NCBI GenBank assembly: GCA_963920665.1
Contig: OY987268.1
Span: 22,012,501 to 22,076,500 of the forward strand
Reading direction: 5' to 3'
Source of the DNA: Straminergon stramineum
Lineage: Eukaryota > Streptophyta > Bryopsida > Hypnales > Calliergonaceae
DNA: 64,000 nt
Positions 23,518-34,769 of this stretch are shown here, one piece after another. A model generated the notes under the pieces. That model made no database searches, was not told the DNA's origin, and saw only the letters and a program-made list of their open reading frames with translations. Both the position numbers and the translations under genes were made by a program. Numbering within the stretch: position 1 is the stretch's first letter; the number at the start of each line of letters is the position of its first letter.

Positions 23518-24120
23518 CCCAACTAGGGGCCCATACCCAACTTGTAGAGTGTAGCTATTTCCAACCAAGGCTAGAATGAATTTCCAACTAAAGTTGGAGA
23601 TGTGCTCTTTTCTCTTTTTCAAGGTTAGGACTAATAAGGTCATGATACATGTCGAAAAATGTGTGGGAAGTAGTGAGCAAGAAAGTAGGAAGTAAAGGGA
23701 AGTGCTAGCATTTGAGCATAGATATGAGCCCAGGAGTCTATATTATAGACAACTTCTATGGTTATAGGCGTTTATGTCATGGGTACCTATGTTATAGCAT
23801 CTTTTCATGTTATAGTGAATCTATATAGTAGATATATATGTTATAAAAACCTTCAAATGGTTGTAGGTATGTAAAGTGGGACCACCTATTCCTAACTAGG
23901 GACCCACGCCCAATATGTAGGGTGCAATTATTTCCAACCTAAGCTTGGAATGTGTTTTTTTCTCCTTTTCAAGGTTGGGACTAGTGAAGTCATACAACAT
24001 GTCCTGAAGCAATGAGCAAAAAAATAGGAAGTAGTGAGTGGGAAAGTAGTTATTGATGAATTGGAATTGGAAGAATCTAAACATTAGCTATGGATTCAAA
24101 GCACTTTTGGGCTCCCAAGA
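23518..24120 (+). repeat. Tandem duplication, unit about 365 bp
   Basis: Two units begin near 23518 and 23885 (AACTAGGGGCCCAT against AACTAGGGACCCAC) and share TCTTTTTCAAGGTTAGGACT-like and AGGAAGTA blocks. A third partial unit, including GTGCTAGCATCATTGGAAAG, lies at about 24590-24700. Non-coding. Confidence 0.6.
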
Positions 24121-25254
24121 TTTATGGTAATTTCAATTTTGGAAAAAGAATTAAGAAAAATTTGTGGTCCCTATATTTCCTATCTTTGTACCATTAGAAG
24201 AGAATGAGCTACTCTAGAAGCCTGTGAGTTCCCACAAGTTCTCGGACTGTGGGAACTCGGTTATAGTAGCTTGCTAACGTGGTCAAACAACAACCACGTC
24301 CGATAATAATAATAAATTATTTTTAATATATATAATTTGAAAATTGAAAATTAATTATGTTTTTTAATAGTTTTAAATTCTAAACAACCCTGGCTAGTTC
24401 TGAGCTTGGGGAACCAGCTTAAAATGGGCTTCCAAGGCAACTGAATCCCGTCAAATGCTAGGAAAAATTTGTTTTGCCAAATATTTCTCTTGATCTATTC
24501 CATAATTGCTAGTGTGATTGAGTATAGGCGGTCCTACCTTTACCTACAACTAGGTTCAAGGCTTGTAGGCTTGCATCTTTGAGCTTAGGTCTCCATGCTC
24601 AAGTGCTAGCATCATTGGAAAGTAGTGAGCAAGAAGTAGTTCTTCATTGATTAGAATTGGAGAATTAGACATTGGCTATGGGTCTCGAGCACTTTTTATT
24701 CCTAATTGACAATTTTTATTTGAGATTATTAGTCCTGAAATCATTCTTCTGAGTTGTAATTTACTATACATTTTTTTGATCTTTGAAATTTGGACTATCT
24801 TTTGGTCCTTGTAGGGTTAAAGTACAATGCATAAAGAAAATCATATCAATTATAATGCATATTAATAAAATTGGGCATTTTTTCTCCGAAAATGAAGATT
24901 AAAAAGAAAAACAACATTTTAATTCTAAAACCTAAAATCACTCCAAAAGAAGAAAAGATCCAATGAAAATATACATTATTCTTAAATTTGGGATTTAATA
25001 CACTATATGGAACTTTTAGTTGCAATAAATTCTTGGATTCTTCTTGTAGTTTTCAAATTTTCAAAATGCAATAGAAGCAAAACTTGTCAAGATTCCTGTC
25101 TCAATAGTTTGAATTAAACACCAAAAATGGACATTTCAAAAGTTTGAATCAAAGGCACATCAAATATATAAATGGAGGGACCTCACACAGTTAGTTATTG
25201 CAAAATCAAGGTCTGTGCGAGGCCCGAGTATTGTACGTCTCTCACCATGGATAA
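24121..25254. other. Intergenic DNA, no gene
   Basis: A lone right end of a TTAA element (TTGGTCCTTGTAGGGTTAA, TTAA at 24817-24820) has no identified partner. Otherwise AT-rich and without coding signals. Confidence 0.45.
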
Positions 25255-25765
25255 ATAATGTGCATTTATGTCAAATCTGAAGACGTGGGTTATATTGACA
25301 ATGGGAACACGTGGGTTATATTGACAACAAGGCTACAATGGAGCAAGTTTGCGCTTGGATTTCAAAATGAACGGAATACTTACTACTGTATAATAGAATG
25401 TGAGATGTTTGGGGATTTGAATCAACATTGCTATGGAGCGTGGTTACCCAAAAGTGCAGCATGACTGGGTTTCAAAAAAAAAAAGTAAAAAAGTGCAGCA
25501 TGGTTACCCAAAACTACAGTACTGGAGTTGAATGAAAGAATGTGATTTCCAGAGCCAAAATGCCCACACAACATGCCCCAAAGGGTATCATTTTTCGACA
25601 CTTTTTTCAACATTCTAATGCAGAAATTCTGGTTACCTCAAACCGAATCAGGTAGTTGAAGTGGTAGTTGAAAGAGTGCGATTTGCAGTGCCCAAATGCT
25701 TACGCTACCAAGAGGGTATCATTTTAGGCACTTTTTTTCCAACATTCTATTGCCCCCAATCTGGT
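25255..25765 (+). repeat. Local direct duplications
   Basis: ACGTGGGTTATATTGACAA is repeated twice (about 25281-25324). GTGCAGCATG and GGTTACCCAAAA recur at about 25440-25515. A unit with GAGGGTATCATTTT, CACTTTTTTCAACATTCTA and AATTCTGG/AATCTGG recurs at about 25560-25635 and 25690-25763. Short frames here are artefacts. Confidence 0.55.
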
Positions 25766-26600
25766 GTTGGACATTAAAATATGTACATTCTTTGGTTGCT
25801 CCCCAACTGGACCCTATGGTGTTGGCATTGGAAACTTTATAAAAGAGGACTCTTGATTGAAAGAAAGACTTTTTGCAACAGCAGGATCTGCAATGACTTC
25901 CAAGTAATTACATGCCTACAACTTTGTTGAGTATCATTATATTAACTTCTAAGCGCTCCAAAGTCCATATTTTGAATGATGAATAGAATGCTTTCATATT
26001 GAAGTTTCTTTCCAAGTAGCTTCTCATTCATCGAGAACAATATCTAAAAATTATCCCTTCTTTGTTACCAATTAGATGTTATTGATGAAACTGATATATT
26101 GGTACAAAAACATTAGGAAACATGTATTGAAATTTGAGAAAGGATTGAGGCATGAAAAGACTAATGCTAAATTAAATCTAGATGCCATTTTGGTTCTTAT
26201 TACGTAGAAATCCCATTGTTCTGGGGGAGGAAAAAACGGATTTCAAGTACTAGGCTCTAGTAGTTTTAATTCTTGTTCTAATTTTTGAATTTGTTTTCTT
26301 AAGGTAGAAAAATACATTAGCTTTTTGGAAATATAATATTTACTTCAATTGGTGCATGAGAGCAATAGTCATGTCATTATGAGTATATAATAGAACTGGC
26401 CAAGCAATAGGAAAAATCCACAAACACTGGAAAAAAATAAAAATAAAATGGAGAGATTTTCTTGTTCTATGGGCAATCGTAGCATTTTCTTGAGGAAATA
26501 ATATATTGGAATCAATTTTGAAATGAAGTTTTTTTTTAAATATTATTATTTTAATTATACAAGGTTTATTATGTTTGCTAGAACAATCTTGTTGTTGGAA

Positions 26601-27538
26601 TTAACCCCTAAAGGACTAGCCTTGTGTTTCTGGCAACATAATTCTTTTGGATAGGTACATGTGAGCAAAGATTTGACTTATTGAGGTTGAAATTTTTTTA
26701 ACAAGGTGTGGACAAGGAATATCTTCCATGAGTGCTAAATTTCATTTCATTTGAGTATACAAGTGAAAAGTTATGATGCAAAATGTTGTTTGTATCTCAA
26801 CTCGGGCAGCTCGGGCAGATAAAAAAAATCACTTTTTTCTCAAAAATAAAAATTTGAAATTGGTTTTACAAATATATATATATGAAAAGTTTTGAATTAG
26901 TCCATTTTGATCAATGAGATGAAAGTTATGAGGAGTTTTAGTTTGTGGGTAGTTATGGAATATCTACTCTAAAATAAACTTTTAAGTACTTTATTTAACT
27001 CAATTTTTAATATTTTTTGAAAAAAAAATAAATCTTAAGACATAGATTGTTTATTATAACATTACAACTATTGGGATTGGCATTTTTCAATTCCATCATT
27101 AAATTCTTTCACAATTTAGTATTTTGAATCATTATCTACTTTCTACTTATTATTTTTTTCCTATATGTTGTACAATTCCAAATGATTTGAAAATTTTCAA
27201 GCATATAGACAACTTGCCTTGAAGAATTACTCCAAGGATGCACAACCATTTTGGTCATTTTTTCATACAAATGTGACCTTCTAAATTGTTGCTCCCAATT
27301 TTTCATAGGGCCCAAAAAATGATTTTTGTCAATCCAAATGCTAATATCTTGCACTCTACATGGTGAAAATTTATGTAAATTTCTACATCTCTTTGAAACA
27401 ACTTACTACAAGACCCTACGGTTATATGTGTCCAAAAATGATTTTTTCTTAAATTTGGTACTTGTGCTAGAAATCGCAGTTTTGGAGCGTTTTTGGTGAA
27501 AATATAGTCAAGAAACTTCAGGGATTAACACGTTTCAA
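26601..27538. mobile_element. TTAA element C7, nested
   Basis: 938 bp. Left end TTAACCCCTAAAGGACTAGC, right end CTTCAGGGATTAA. Inverted relative to C8 (GTTTTGGAGCGTTTTTGGTG near its right end is the complement of a block at the left of C8). It lies inside an older C-like element whose sequence is continuous across one TTAA: left flank GCTAGAACAATCTTG, right flank TTTCAATTCCACCTTAGAGC. C1 shows the matching uninterrupted site at about 6138-6175 (minus strand). Confidence 0.8.
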
Positions 27539-27975
27539 TTCCACCTTAGAGCTTTAACAATTTATTTTTTCGTCCAATTTGATACCTACTTCCCCATAAC
27601 ATTTTTTTGGATAATGAAAATCAAGTTATGTTTTTTGAAATAAAAATTGTAGACTTTCAACTCAATTATACAACATATTTGTTTTAAATGTTGGTAGATA
27701 GTGCAAAAATTTTAAGCTATGAAGATTTAAAGCCCTACAATCTAATCAATCAAGATAAAAAAAAATGTTTTCTTTACTTCTAACACTAATATCTTGCAAT
27801 GTATGAGGTCAAAAAATCTGAAAATTTCTTCCACACATTCTTATACTCATCAACTACAAGAGCCTACAATTCAACATGCAAAAAAAATCAATCCAACAAT
27901 ATTTAGAGTTTTTTACTCTTTGCAATAGAAATGGTAGATTTTCATATTATTTGATGAAAAAGAGTCATGGGACTT
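27539..27975 (-). repeat. Older C-like element hosting C7 (right part)
   Basis: The reverse complement resembles the left half of C1/C3, including a TAACTTGATTTTCATTATCC-type block and an ATCTTGCAAT-type block. The left part of the same host lies before 26600. Its own termini are not resolved. Confidence 0.5.
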
Positions 27976-28197
27976 CATGTTTACTTATTACCCTCTACAT
28001 AATTGTGTGTGTGATTATCAATGCCATAATGTAGGAGGTTCATGAAGTGCCCATTTAAGATCTAGAAATTCACTTTTGGAAGGTTAAATAGAACTTCTTG
28101 AAATGCTTTTCAATAGGTCTTTTTTGAAAGACAAATGGATCTGATGTCTGGACATCTAACCTAAGTGGTTTCATGTTAGTTTGGAGCTTTGTAGAAG

Positions 28198-28817
28198 TAT
28201 AGTAGAACCACCCATTACTATCCACTTAACCCAATAAGGACGCTACGGACCATAATGGTCTGATGAATGACAGAGAACTCTCACATGTGAGACAGAAGTG
28301 CTATTATTCATCCTTGGGATTTTGTGCAAAAAGGGGGAGGTCTTGCATAGTAGTATGACCTCCAATGGTTACTTTCGAGTTTTTAAAAGTAGATGATTCA
28401 CACTGTTTCGAAAAAGAAGATTTCCGCGGTGACCAACCCATGCTTATAGGGTTAAGCATTTTGTGCATGATCTGGAGTAGTAGAAGGCATTAGTTAATTT
28501 CTTGATGTGTAGAGAGATAGAAATGATGGACATTGTCAAATTTTCAGAATTTTTTTTTCCTTAAATTCAAATTGTTATGAATTTTAGAAGTCAAAAGTTG
28601 ACTTGCACCCATACCCAACACATAGATTCTTTCATCAGTGTTCATCTAAAGACTAATTTGGCTCTCAAAACGAAGCACATGTGTCCTAACAGTGATGGCT
28701 AGAAGATGGTGGGAAACCAAGAAACTAATGGTTACTTATCAATCATCTCTCTGTTGAATTTCCCATTACCTATGCATTGACCATGGGGCCTGGCTGGTCA
28801 TGGGTGGTTCTACCATA
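28198..28817. mobile_element. MITE G1, carrying B4
   Basis: Inverted ends GTAGAACCACCCATTAC (left) and ATGGGTGGTTCTACCATA (right). It is 620 bp; without B4 it is about 395 bp, matching G2 (33231-33620, 390 bp). Repeat-internal blocks such as GCATTTTGTGCATGAT and GGAGTAGTAGAAGGCATT are shared between G1 and G2. Confidence 0.7.
28227..28455. mobile_element. TTAA element B4, nested in G1
   Basis: 229 bp, diverged from B1-B3 (TTAACCCAATAAGGACG at the left, GCTTATAGGGTTAA at the right; GAGGTCTTGCATAGTAGTAT inside). In G2 the flanks CCAC and GCATTTTGTG meet at a single TTAA (33259-33262), so the insertion duplicated exactly TTAA. Confidence 0.85.
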
Positions 28818-28850
28818 GATATGAATTTAGAAGTTGAAATGCAGTGGGCA

Positions 28851-28964
28851 TTAGAAGTGTCCACCTCCTGAAGTGTACACTATTTGTATTTTGATACATT
28901 GCTGGGACCATAAAAAAGATAAAAATGTACAAAAAGTGTACATTTCAGGAGTGGACGCTTCTAA
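28851..28964. repeat. Fold-back element T
   Basis: 114 bp with arms of about 37 bp: TTAGAAGTGTCCACCTCCTG, then AAGTGTACACT at the left; the right arm is the near-complement ending GGAGTGGACGCTTCTAA. A long, nearly perfect hairpin. Possibly a short MITE. Confidence 0.7.
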
Positions 28965-29381
28965 AGCCTGAGCGCTTTCTGGACCTCCTCCCTTGAGGGT
29001 CAAAACTTTTATGGGTGTCCTCATCAAGTCTGCCTCAGGCAGGAGTCAGGAATTGTCCGTCCTTCACTCCTCCCTCTACTGCCGTCATGTGGCCAATGAA
29101 CATCCAGAATATTTAGAGCATGATTGTACTAAATCATCATTTGGGAGTTGCATAAATAAATGGATATAGACTTGTTCCCCTGGTTCAATGTACTTTTTCC
29201 CTTTATCAATGGAATTTATCCATCTGTTTCAAAGTAAATAAATAAATGGATATAACTTAACTTAGGTGGGATCATATATTGAGGTCTAAAAGTTAATGTC
29301 ATTGAAGATGATAATGAACAAACTAGGTGGCCAAGTGACCTGAATAAAGTATTCTAAAAAAGCTTTCAATTAAAGTATCTA

Positions 29382-29824
29382 AGGTAAAACAGCCCATTAC
29401 GGAACTCTATGAATGAGCCCATTACAGTTTTCTTTTAATTTTTGAGATTTGGGCCACATTCAATGTCTTAGCTAACTGGAATGGAGTAATTAGGTACTGC
29501 AATTGGAACTTTCAGTTTTTTAGTGTTAGTTCATTGCAGGAAGTGCCTTTTTCAAGTCTTCTGTGTTAGAAAATATTGTGACTGTAATAGGTAAGTAAGA
29601 TGAGTGTTATGGATCAGTTTTTGTTGGTTTTGGGGTAGTCTACAGGCTGTGATGGGCTGAACACTTAAAAAATTCATAACAAATTCACACTTTGTCAAAA
29701 AAATATAATTTCAAATGCTCTCGCCATTTCTGTCACTTGACTTTCTCTGGAAAAAAAAGTAGAAAATTTCAGAAATGACAAGAGGGCAAACCCCCCATTT
29801 GGTCCGTAATGGGTTGTTTTACCT
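29382..29824. mobile_element. MITE K, TA-flanked
   Basis: Left end AGGTAAAACAGCCCATTACG, right end CGTAATGGGTTGTTTTACCT; TA at 29380-29381 and 29825-29826. Length 443 bp. Belongs with J, D and L by terminal AGG and TA target. Confidence 0.75.
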
Positions 29825-30295
29825 TATATCCATTTATGGACCTTCAACCTAATTCTATTCCTATCGGTTGCATTTTATCCAACATTTTAGTGAAATGTAG
29901 AACTAGTTTAGATAGGGGCACAACGAAGTTGAGAATCCATATTGGATATGCACACCCTTGTACAGGTATTGCCAATTACAAATATTTATATATTATAAAT
30001 ACATGTTTGCATAATTATTTGAATATGCATGTTTGAAAGAAAATCGCACATTCTAAAAATGGTGAAAAGGTTTGGAGGTACTACAACTATATAAATTTAT
30101 AGAAATGTTGATTGAGTAGTCCAAAGATACATCCCTTGAAAGATCTACAACTCGTCTAGTTTATCATGTGGAATTTTCTTGTAGGTAATTTTTTTAATGT
30201 ACATGGTCAACATTTATATTATTGTAGTGGTAAGTTGTCTAAAGGGATTGTGAAAATAGTTTGTTTTAAGATTTTTTTGCATCATGATTCATTTT

Positions 30296-30360
30296 TATGT
30301 TTTTGTTTTTTGTTTTTGTTTTTGACACAAATGAAACGGAATTTCATTGCAAAGGTAAAA
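30296..30360 (-). repeat. SINE-like 3' end, minus strand
   Basis: Minus strand: TTTGCAATGAAATTCCGTTT, CATTTGTGTC, then an AAAACAAAAAC tail. The upstream GTGTGGCTAGTAGG block resembles the copy at 4.6 kb. The two small frames at 30166-30482 cover this retroposon and are not genes. Confidence 0.5.
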
Positions 30361-31104
30361 TAGAGGACCTACTAGCCACACATTTTCATATTTTCCATTG
30401 CAAAAACAACTATGCAAAGAGGTTTGAAATTCTTATGACAAATTTAGTATATAGAGGCCATATCCTTATAATAGAATTGTAATAATGTATTGTTTAGAGT
30501 ACACCCACAATACCTTATAAACTCTACAAACAAAGTAATCATAGTAGTCATGCAATTTCTATGCTTCTATGTGCATTTATATGATTATATTACCATATGT
30601 ATTTATAAATCCCTATCAAAAAGGAAAATAATAAATTTGGTGAGGTAGAGCAATCCAATGCCGCCAATCACCCAATTTTGACATCTATTGGGCCCTCCCA
30701 TTTGCATCAATCACACATTCATTTCTACAAAGTGTGTAATTCATTTTCTTTGGGCAAGCAATTGGGTACCATTGTAAGAAAATGCCATACAAGGTTCATA
30801 TATATCTATGTATGAACAATTTAATGCTTATAAAGATGTAGATTTTTGTAAGCTTAGTTGTGAACAAATGCTCTCCAAACAAGTTGTAGCATCATGAAAT
30901 AAAAGAGGTGATTTTAGAATGTTAAACTTGTGCTTTCAAAACATCCATCAAATGGGATTAGAATGGTGGGTGATTTCATTTTAAACTTTTTTAAGATGGT
31001 CATGACCACCGTCCTTAAAATAAATAAATAAAAAGATGGTTATGACCCCCACCTCCTCATGTTTTTCTACTTTAGCACCAAACATGTTCAAAACTTCATA
31101 GTTA

Positions 31105-31185
31105 CTCCCTATGCTTTTGAAAAAGCCCCTTGTTTCTTTTATGTTTTACAAAGGAAACAAGGTACTTTTTCAGAAACCATGGGAG
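31105..31185. mobile_element. Stowaway-like 81-bp fold-back
   Basis: Left arm CTCCCTATGCTTTTGAAAAA and right arm CTTTTTCAGAAACCATGGGAG form a hairpin with a small loop. Left flank is TA, right flank CA. The CTCCCT start and TA target resemble Stowaway (Tc1/mariner) MITEs. Same length as the intronic element at 48090-48170, though the sequences differ. Confidence 0.55.
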
Positions 31186-31239
31186 CATCAATTTCAGTTC
31201 TTACCATGACAATGTGATTCCACTTGTTTTTGAGTCCAC

Positions 31240-33230
31240 TCAACTAATTCTTTCTCTCCCAGAACACAGGCAACAATAAGGACACTGCACAAGATACCCA
31301 GATTGCAAATCTCCGTAGTCCTAGGCCGTTCTGCCTTCCATGCAGTGGTTCCTCCACAAAAAGGAACTCACTTGTTATTTCCATTGGGGAGGAAAAATGT
31401 AGATCTAGTTCGTCACTTCCAACAAGATCGGAAGAAACTAAGGTACTTTCATAATCCACAAGAACACATGTTCCAGTTACGTTCATTGTACAGTACACTC
31501 TTCTTCTTTTTGGGAACAAATGAAGAACCATTGCATTGTACTGTACACTCTGACATGCTTGAGCTGATCCAGATTGCTCATAAATGTCTTTTTTTTAATC
31601 GGTTGCCAATTGGATTGTGTATTGGAGGCAATCATCACCACGGTAAACAACACATCTGCTGACCTCATCAGGACCATTCCGTACTGAGATTGTGTGCCCC
31701 AATATCTTAAACCCCAGTAAGGTACTGTAGCTGTTACAAATCCACTGATCGATCCATTGATATCTTCCGAAACAAATAATACAAAGACTCGATGCCAGAC
31801 CTAGAGCATCTTAATCCAGTGGGCCGGCATTTATCTTTAACTTATTACTCTCTGAGTACGGTGGAATGCCGCTGCCATGTTGTTCGGGGACAAAAATCGA
31901 AGTGCAGCAGCACATAATCGATCCAGCAAGGTGTTTACTTCAATTCGGAGCCGGTGTCCCCGATCTTCCGCTTAGCAAAACCGCAAAGGTTTGCTAGGCT
32001 GTGATAACTTCGACCTATTCTTTTGCAAGGTGTTTTTTTACTGTATGCGGTTATACCCAGTGTGCAACTTCAATGAGCACGAAAGTGCCGCAGTGTAGGG
32101 AGAGCATCCGATCCTAAACCTTCGTAGGGGGAGTCACAATTGCAAGGAGCCACTGTTCATCTGCAATTTGGAGAGTACTGCACCTGATAATGATGAACCA
32201 ATGACGAGTCGATTTACTTGGGAACGCAACTACCACCTCCCCAGCCATTGCAATTGGAAGTGTGGAAGTTTACCATCAACCCTCCAGAAACTCACTCACC
32301 TTTCTGCGCACTTCCATCCATCCACGGCACACCACTGAAGTCTACGGACAGTAAAAGGTACTCCCTCAAATAAGTTAAGTTGTGCAGGTTCATCAAGTTC
32401 ATCAAGTTCATCAAGTTCGGGGAAGCTTTTAATCAGCCACGGAGTCGAGTACAACCGAGTCATGGAGCGCGATGAAGTCTGTCACGCGCCGAAACCTCCT
32501 CAATGAAGGTTCAACGAGTTCGATTCACCGCGTCTGCAACTGTGACTCCCCCTAAGTTTATGGTTTGCAGTTGAGATACATTCAAGAAACTGCGGGTCAA
32601 CTCTCATATTTTTTATATGCGGAAGAATTGGACACAAAGTGGAATCAGGGGTTCCAGCAAGATCCGAATTTACTGTGGATTTTCAAAAAAATTGTGCACT
32701 AAGATAGAATTCAGCTCAGTGCGTGTGGGTCATTTCTTTGTCCAAAATGCCCAAACTGCGTCATAAACTTGTTTCCACCTGTCGAGAGTTGCGTACTAAA
32801 AGTATTCCCTCAAAAACAAAATCCACGTACATGTCCTTTCAGTTCTAATTCCACCATTGATTCCAGATGAAAGCACTGATTTCTACTTGCAAATGCTTCG
32901 CAGGATGTCCTAAAAATACGAGATTTTGAATTGTCTTGTATTGACATCCTACAGTGACATGTTACTTCTAAATTTTGATGAAATTGGGTCAGGGTTGATT
33001 TTACAACAACCGGCCTTAACCCAGACAGTGGTACTAACTTATGAATATCTCCAATTCCTGTGGAACACCCTCACGACACTTGCTATGTACAGTTAAATTT
33101 GTAGAGTAAACTTGCCATTTACAGCACACATCCAAAAACTGGACAAAAATTGTTGTCATTTACCAAGCAGTAACTGCACGATTCAATTATTAATTCCATT
33201 GTGATGGGAACAAAATTTTGGATCACCGCC
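31240..33230. other. GC-richer low-repeat stretch, gene content unresolved
   Basis: Base composition is richer in G and C than the repeats on both sides, and I find no transposon ends except one inverted repeat. Frames exist on both strands at 31244-31677; one (minus, 31244-31531) encodes a short hydrophobic stretch near its C-terminus. None shows a recognisable domain or a consistent exon structure. It could be a decayed gene, a regulatory region or a non-coding transcript. TTCATCAAG is repeated in tandem four times at about 32390-32418. Confidence 0.4.
32127..32552. repeat. Inverted repeat pair spanning 426 bp
   Basis: GGGGGAGTCACAATTGCA (32127-32144) is complementary, with one mismatch, to TGCAACTGTGACTCCCCC (32535-32552). 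Outside the arms a second weak pairing continues (AAACC/GGTTT). Could be the ends of a MITE. No target duplication found. Confidence 0.45.
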
Positions 33231-33620
33231 TATAGTAGAACGGCCCATTACCAGCCACTTAAGCATTTTGTGCATGATTTGGAGTAGTAGAAGGCATTGT
33301 TAAATTTTTGCCTTGTAGAGAAATAGAAATGATGGATGTTGTCAAATTTTCATAATTTTTTTCCTTAAACTCAAATTGTTATGAATTTTAGAAGCCAAAA
33401 GTTGGCTTGCTCCCATCTCCAATATATAGATTCTTCCATCACTGCTCATTTAAAGACTAATTTGGCTTTGAAAACAAAGCACATGTGTCTTAACAGTTAT
33501 AGCTAGAAGATAGTTGAAAACCAAAAAACTAATGGTTAATATCTGTCATCTCTTCGTTGAATTTCCCATTACCTACATATTGACTTTGGGTCTTGGCTGG
33601 TCATAGGAGGTTCTACCATA
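33231..33620. mobile_element. MITE G2, the B4-free copy
   Basis: Ends TATAGTAGAACGGCCCATTA and GGAGGTTCTACCATA. 390 bp. It has a single TTAA (33259-33262) exactly where G1 holds B4. It abuts repeat H copy 2. Confidence 0.7.
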
Positions 33621-33621
33621 A

Positions 33622-33863
33622 TGACCACACATTGTGTGACAAAAGGTTGCAAGGATTTTTAATTAGATTTTAGCTTCATCACCTTTAAATTGCAATGAAA
33701 GTTGTAAGAAGATTTTTTTTACATTTTGTTTTTCAAAGGCGAATCTCCATGTGACATTTAATAATCAAACCAAATTTCAAAACATGCAAGTCTCTATATT
33801 TACGGTGGAAAAGGATTTGAATTTTGTCTATGTGCTGATTGACAAGTTTACTCTAGATTTCTC
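33622..33863 (+). repeat. Repeat H, copy 2, without E1 and B1
   Basis: Begins TGACCACACATTGTGTG and ends near ACTCTAGATTTCTC. Carries a single TTAA at 33758-33761 between GTGACAT and TAATCAAACC, the empty counterpart of B1. It also lacks E1. No gene. Confidence 0.75.
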
Positions 33864-34259
33864 CTATTGATGAGAAGATCCTAGATCCCAGATTCTTTCC
33901 AACTGTATCACAAAGTCCGTAACTAGATCTATTGAAAAGTAATGCCTCCAATATCTTCAGAGTCTGTAGACCAGTACAGTGCTGTCAGTGCAATCTACAT
34001 CTAAATACTTAGATTTTCTGAAAAAACTGAAAATTTCCTAGATTTCTGGTAAACGGCAAACAGAAAGCCCATACTGCCGTATAGTTCTTCCACTTTCCGA
34101 AGATCTGAATACCCGTAACGAAGTCGCAATCTACCATTACACCCGTAGATATTTCTGAAATATACTTGAGATATAGATTTCATTAAAAAGAAATTGTAAT
34201 CTACCAGTTTGATCAACCAATGCATGTCCTAAACTTGGAACTTGGACCCTCGTCAGCCC

Positions 34260-34265
34260 CACGTG
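34260..34265 (+). promoter_or_regulatory. G-box / ABRE-like CACGTG upstream of DRM1
   Basis: CCACGTGACA contains the palindromic G-box core, a known binding site for plant bZIP and bHLH factors and part of abscisic-acid response elements. It lies about 510 bp upstream of the DRM1 ATG. A TATA-like TATAAT is at 34335-34340. DRM1/ARP genes are typically hormone- and stress-responsive, so the site is plausible. Function is inferred. Confidence 0.45.
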
Positions 34266-34769
34266 ACACATGATGTCCGGACCCTGATCCGTATCTACCC
34301 GGCGAGAACCCCCCTAGTATTCATACCATTCTGGTATAATACATGTGCACACGAATACATACTCTCCCCTGCGGATAGAGCTTAAGAGGGCCTGGTTTCC
34401 TCATTCTCCGAACCTTTTCCATCGCCTCTTGCAGCAATTCCTCCCTCACTTTCTCTCCGACGCTGCTGGCCGCATTCATGCGTAGATCGTCCCTTCCGTC
34501 AAACTTTCGCTTGAAGCTTTTTCTTGTGCCGAATTTTCCTTTCGAATTGGCGAAGTTCGAGTTTGTTTTGCACCTGGGTTGTTCCAATTTGTGAAGGCGA
34601 GGGTTTTTGGCTTTGACGTGCCTGTGTTTTGCACACTGTACGATACGAGACTGTTGTAGCGTTAGGATTTTGAGCTTTGTAGAGAGCAGACGAATCTGGA
34701 GCTCGTTCTGGAGAGAGATCAGGGTCATCGTGTGGAGCTTTTCGTTCTCCTATCTGTGAATTTTGGGAA

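Noticed and set aside
31303..31662. 119-aa plus-strand frame with frames on the opposite strand
   Set aside because: No family resemblance and no supporting splice structure; kept only as an unresolved region, not a CDS.
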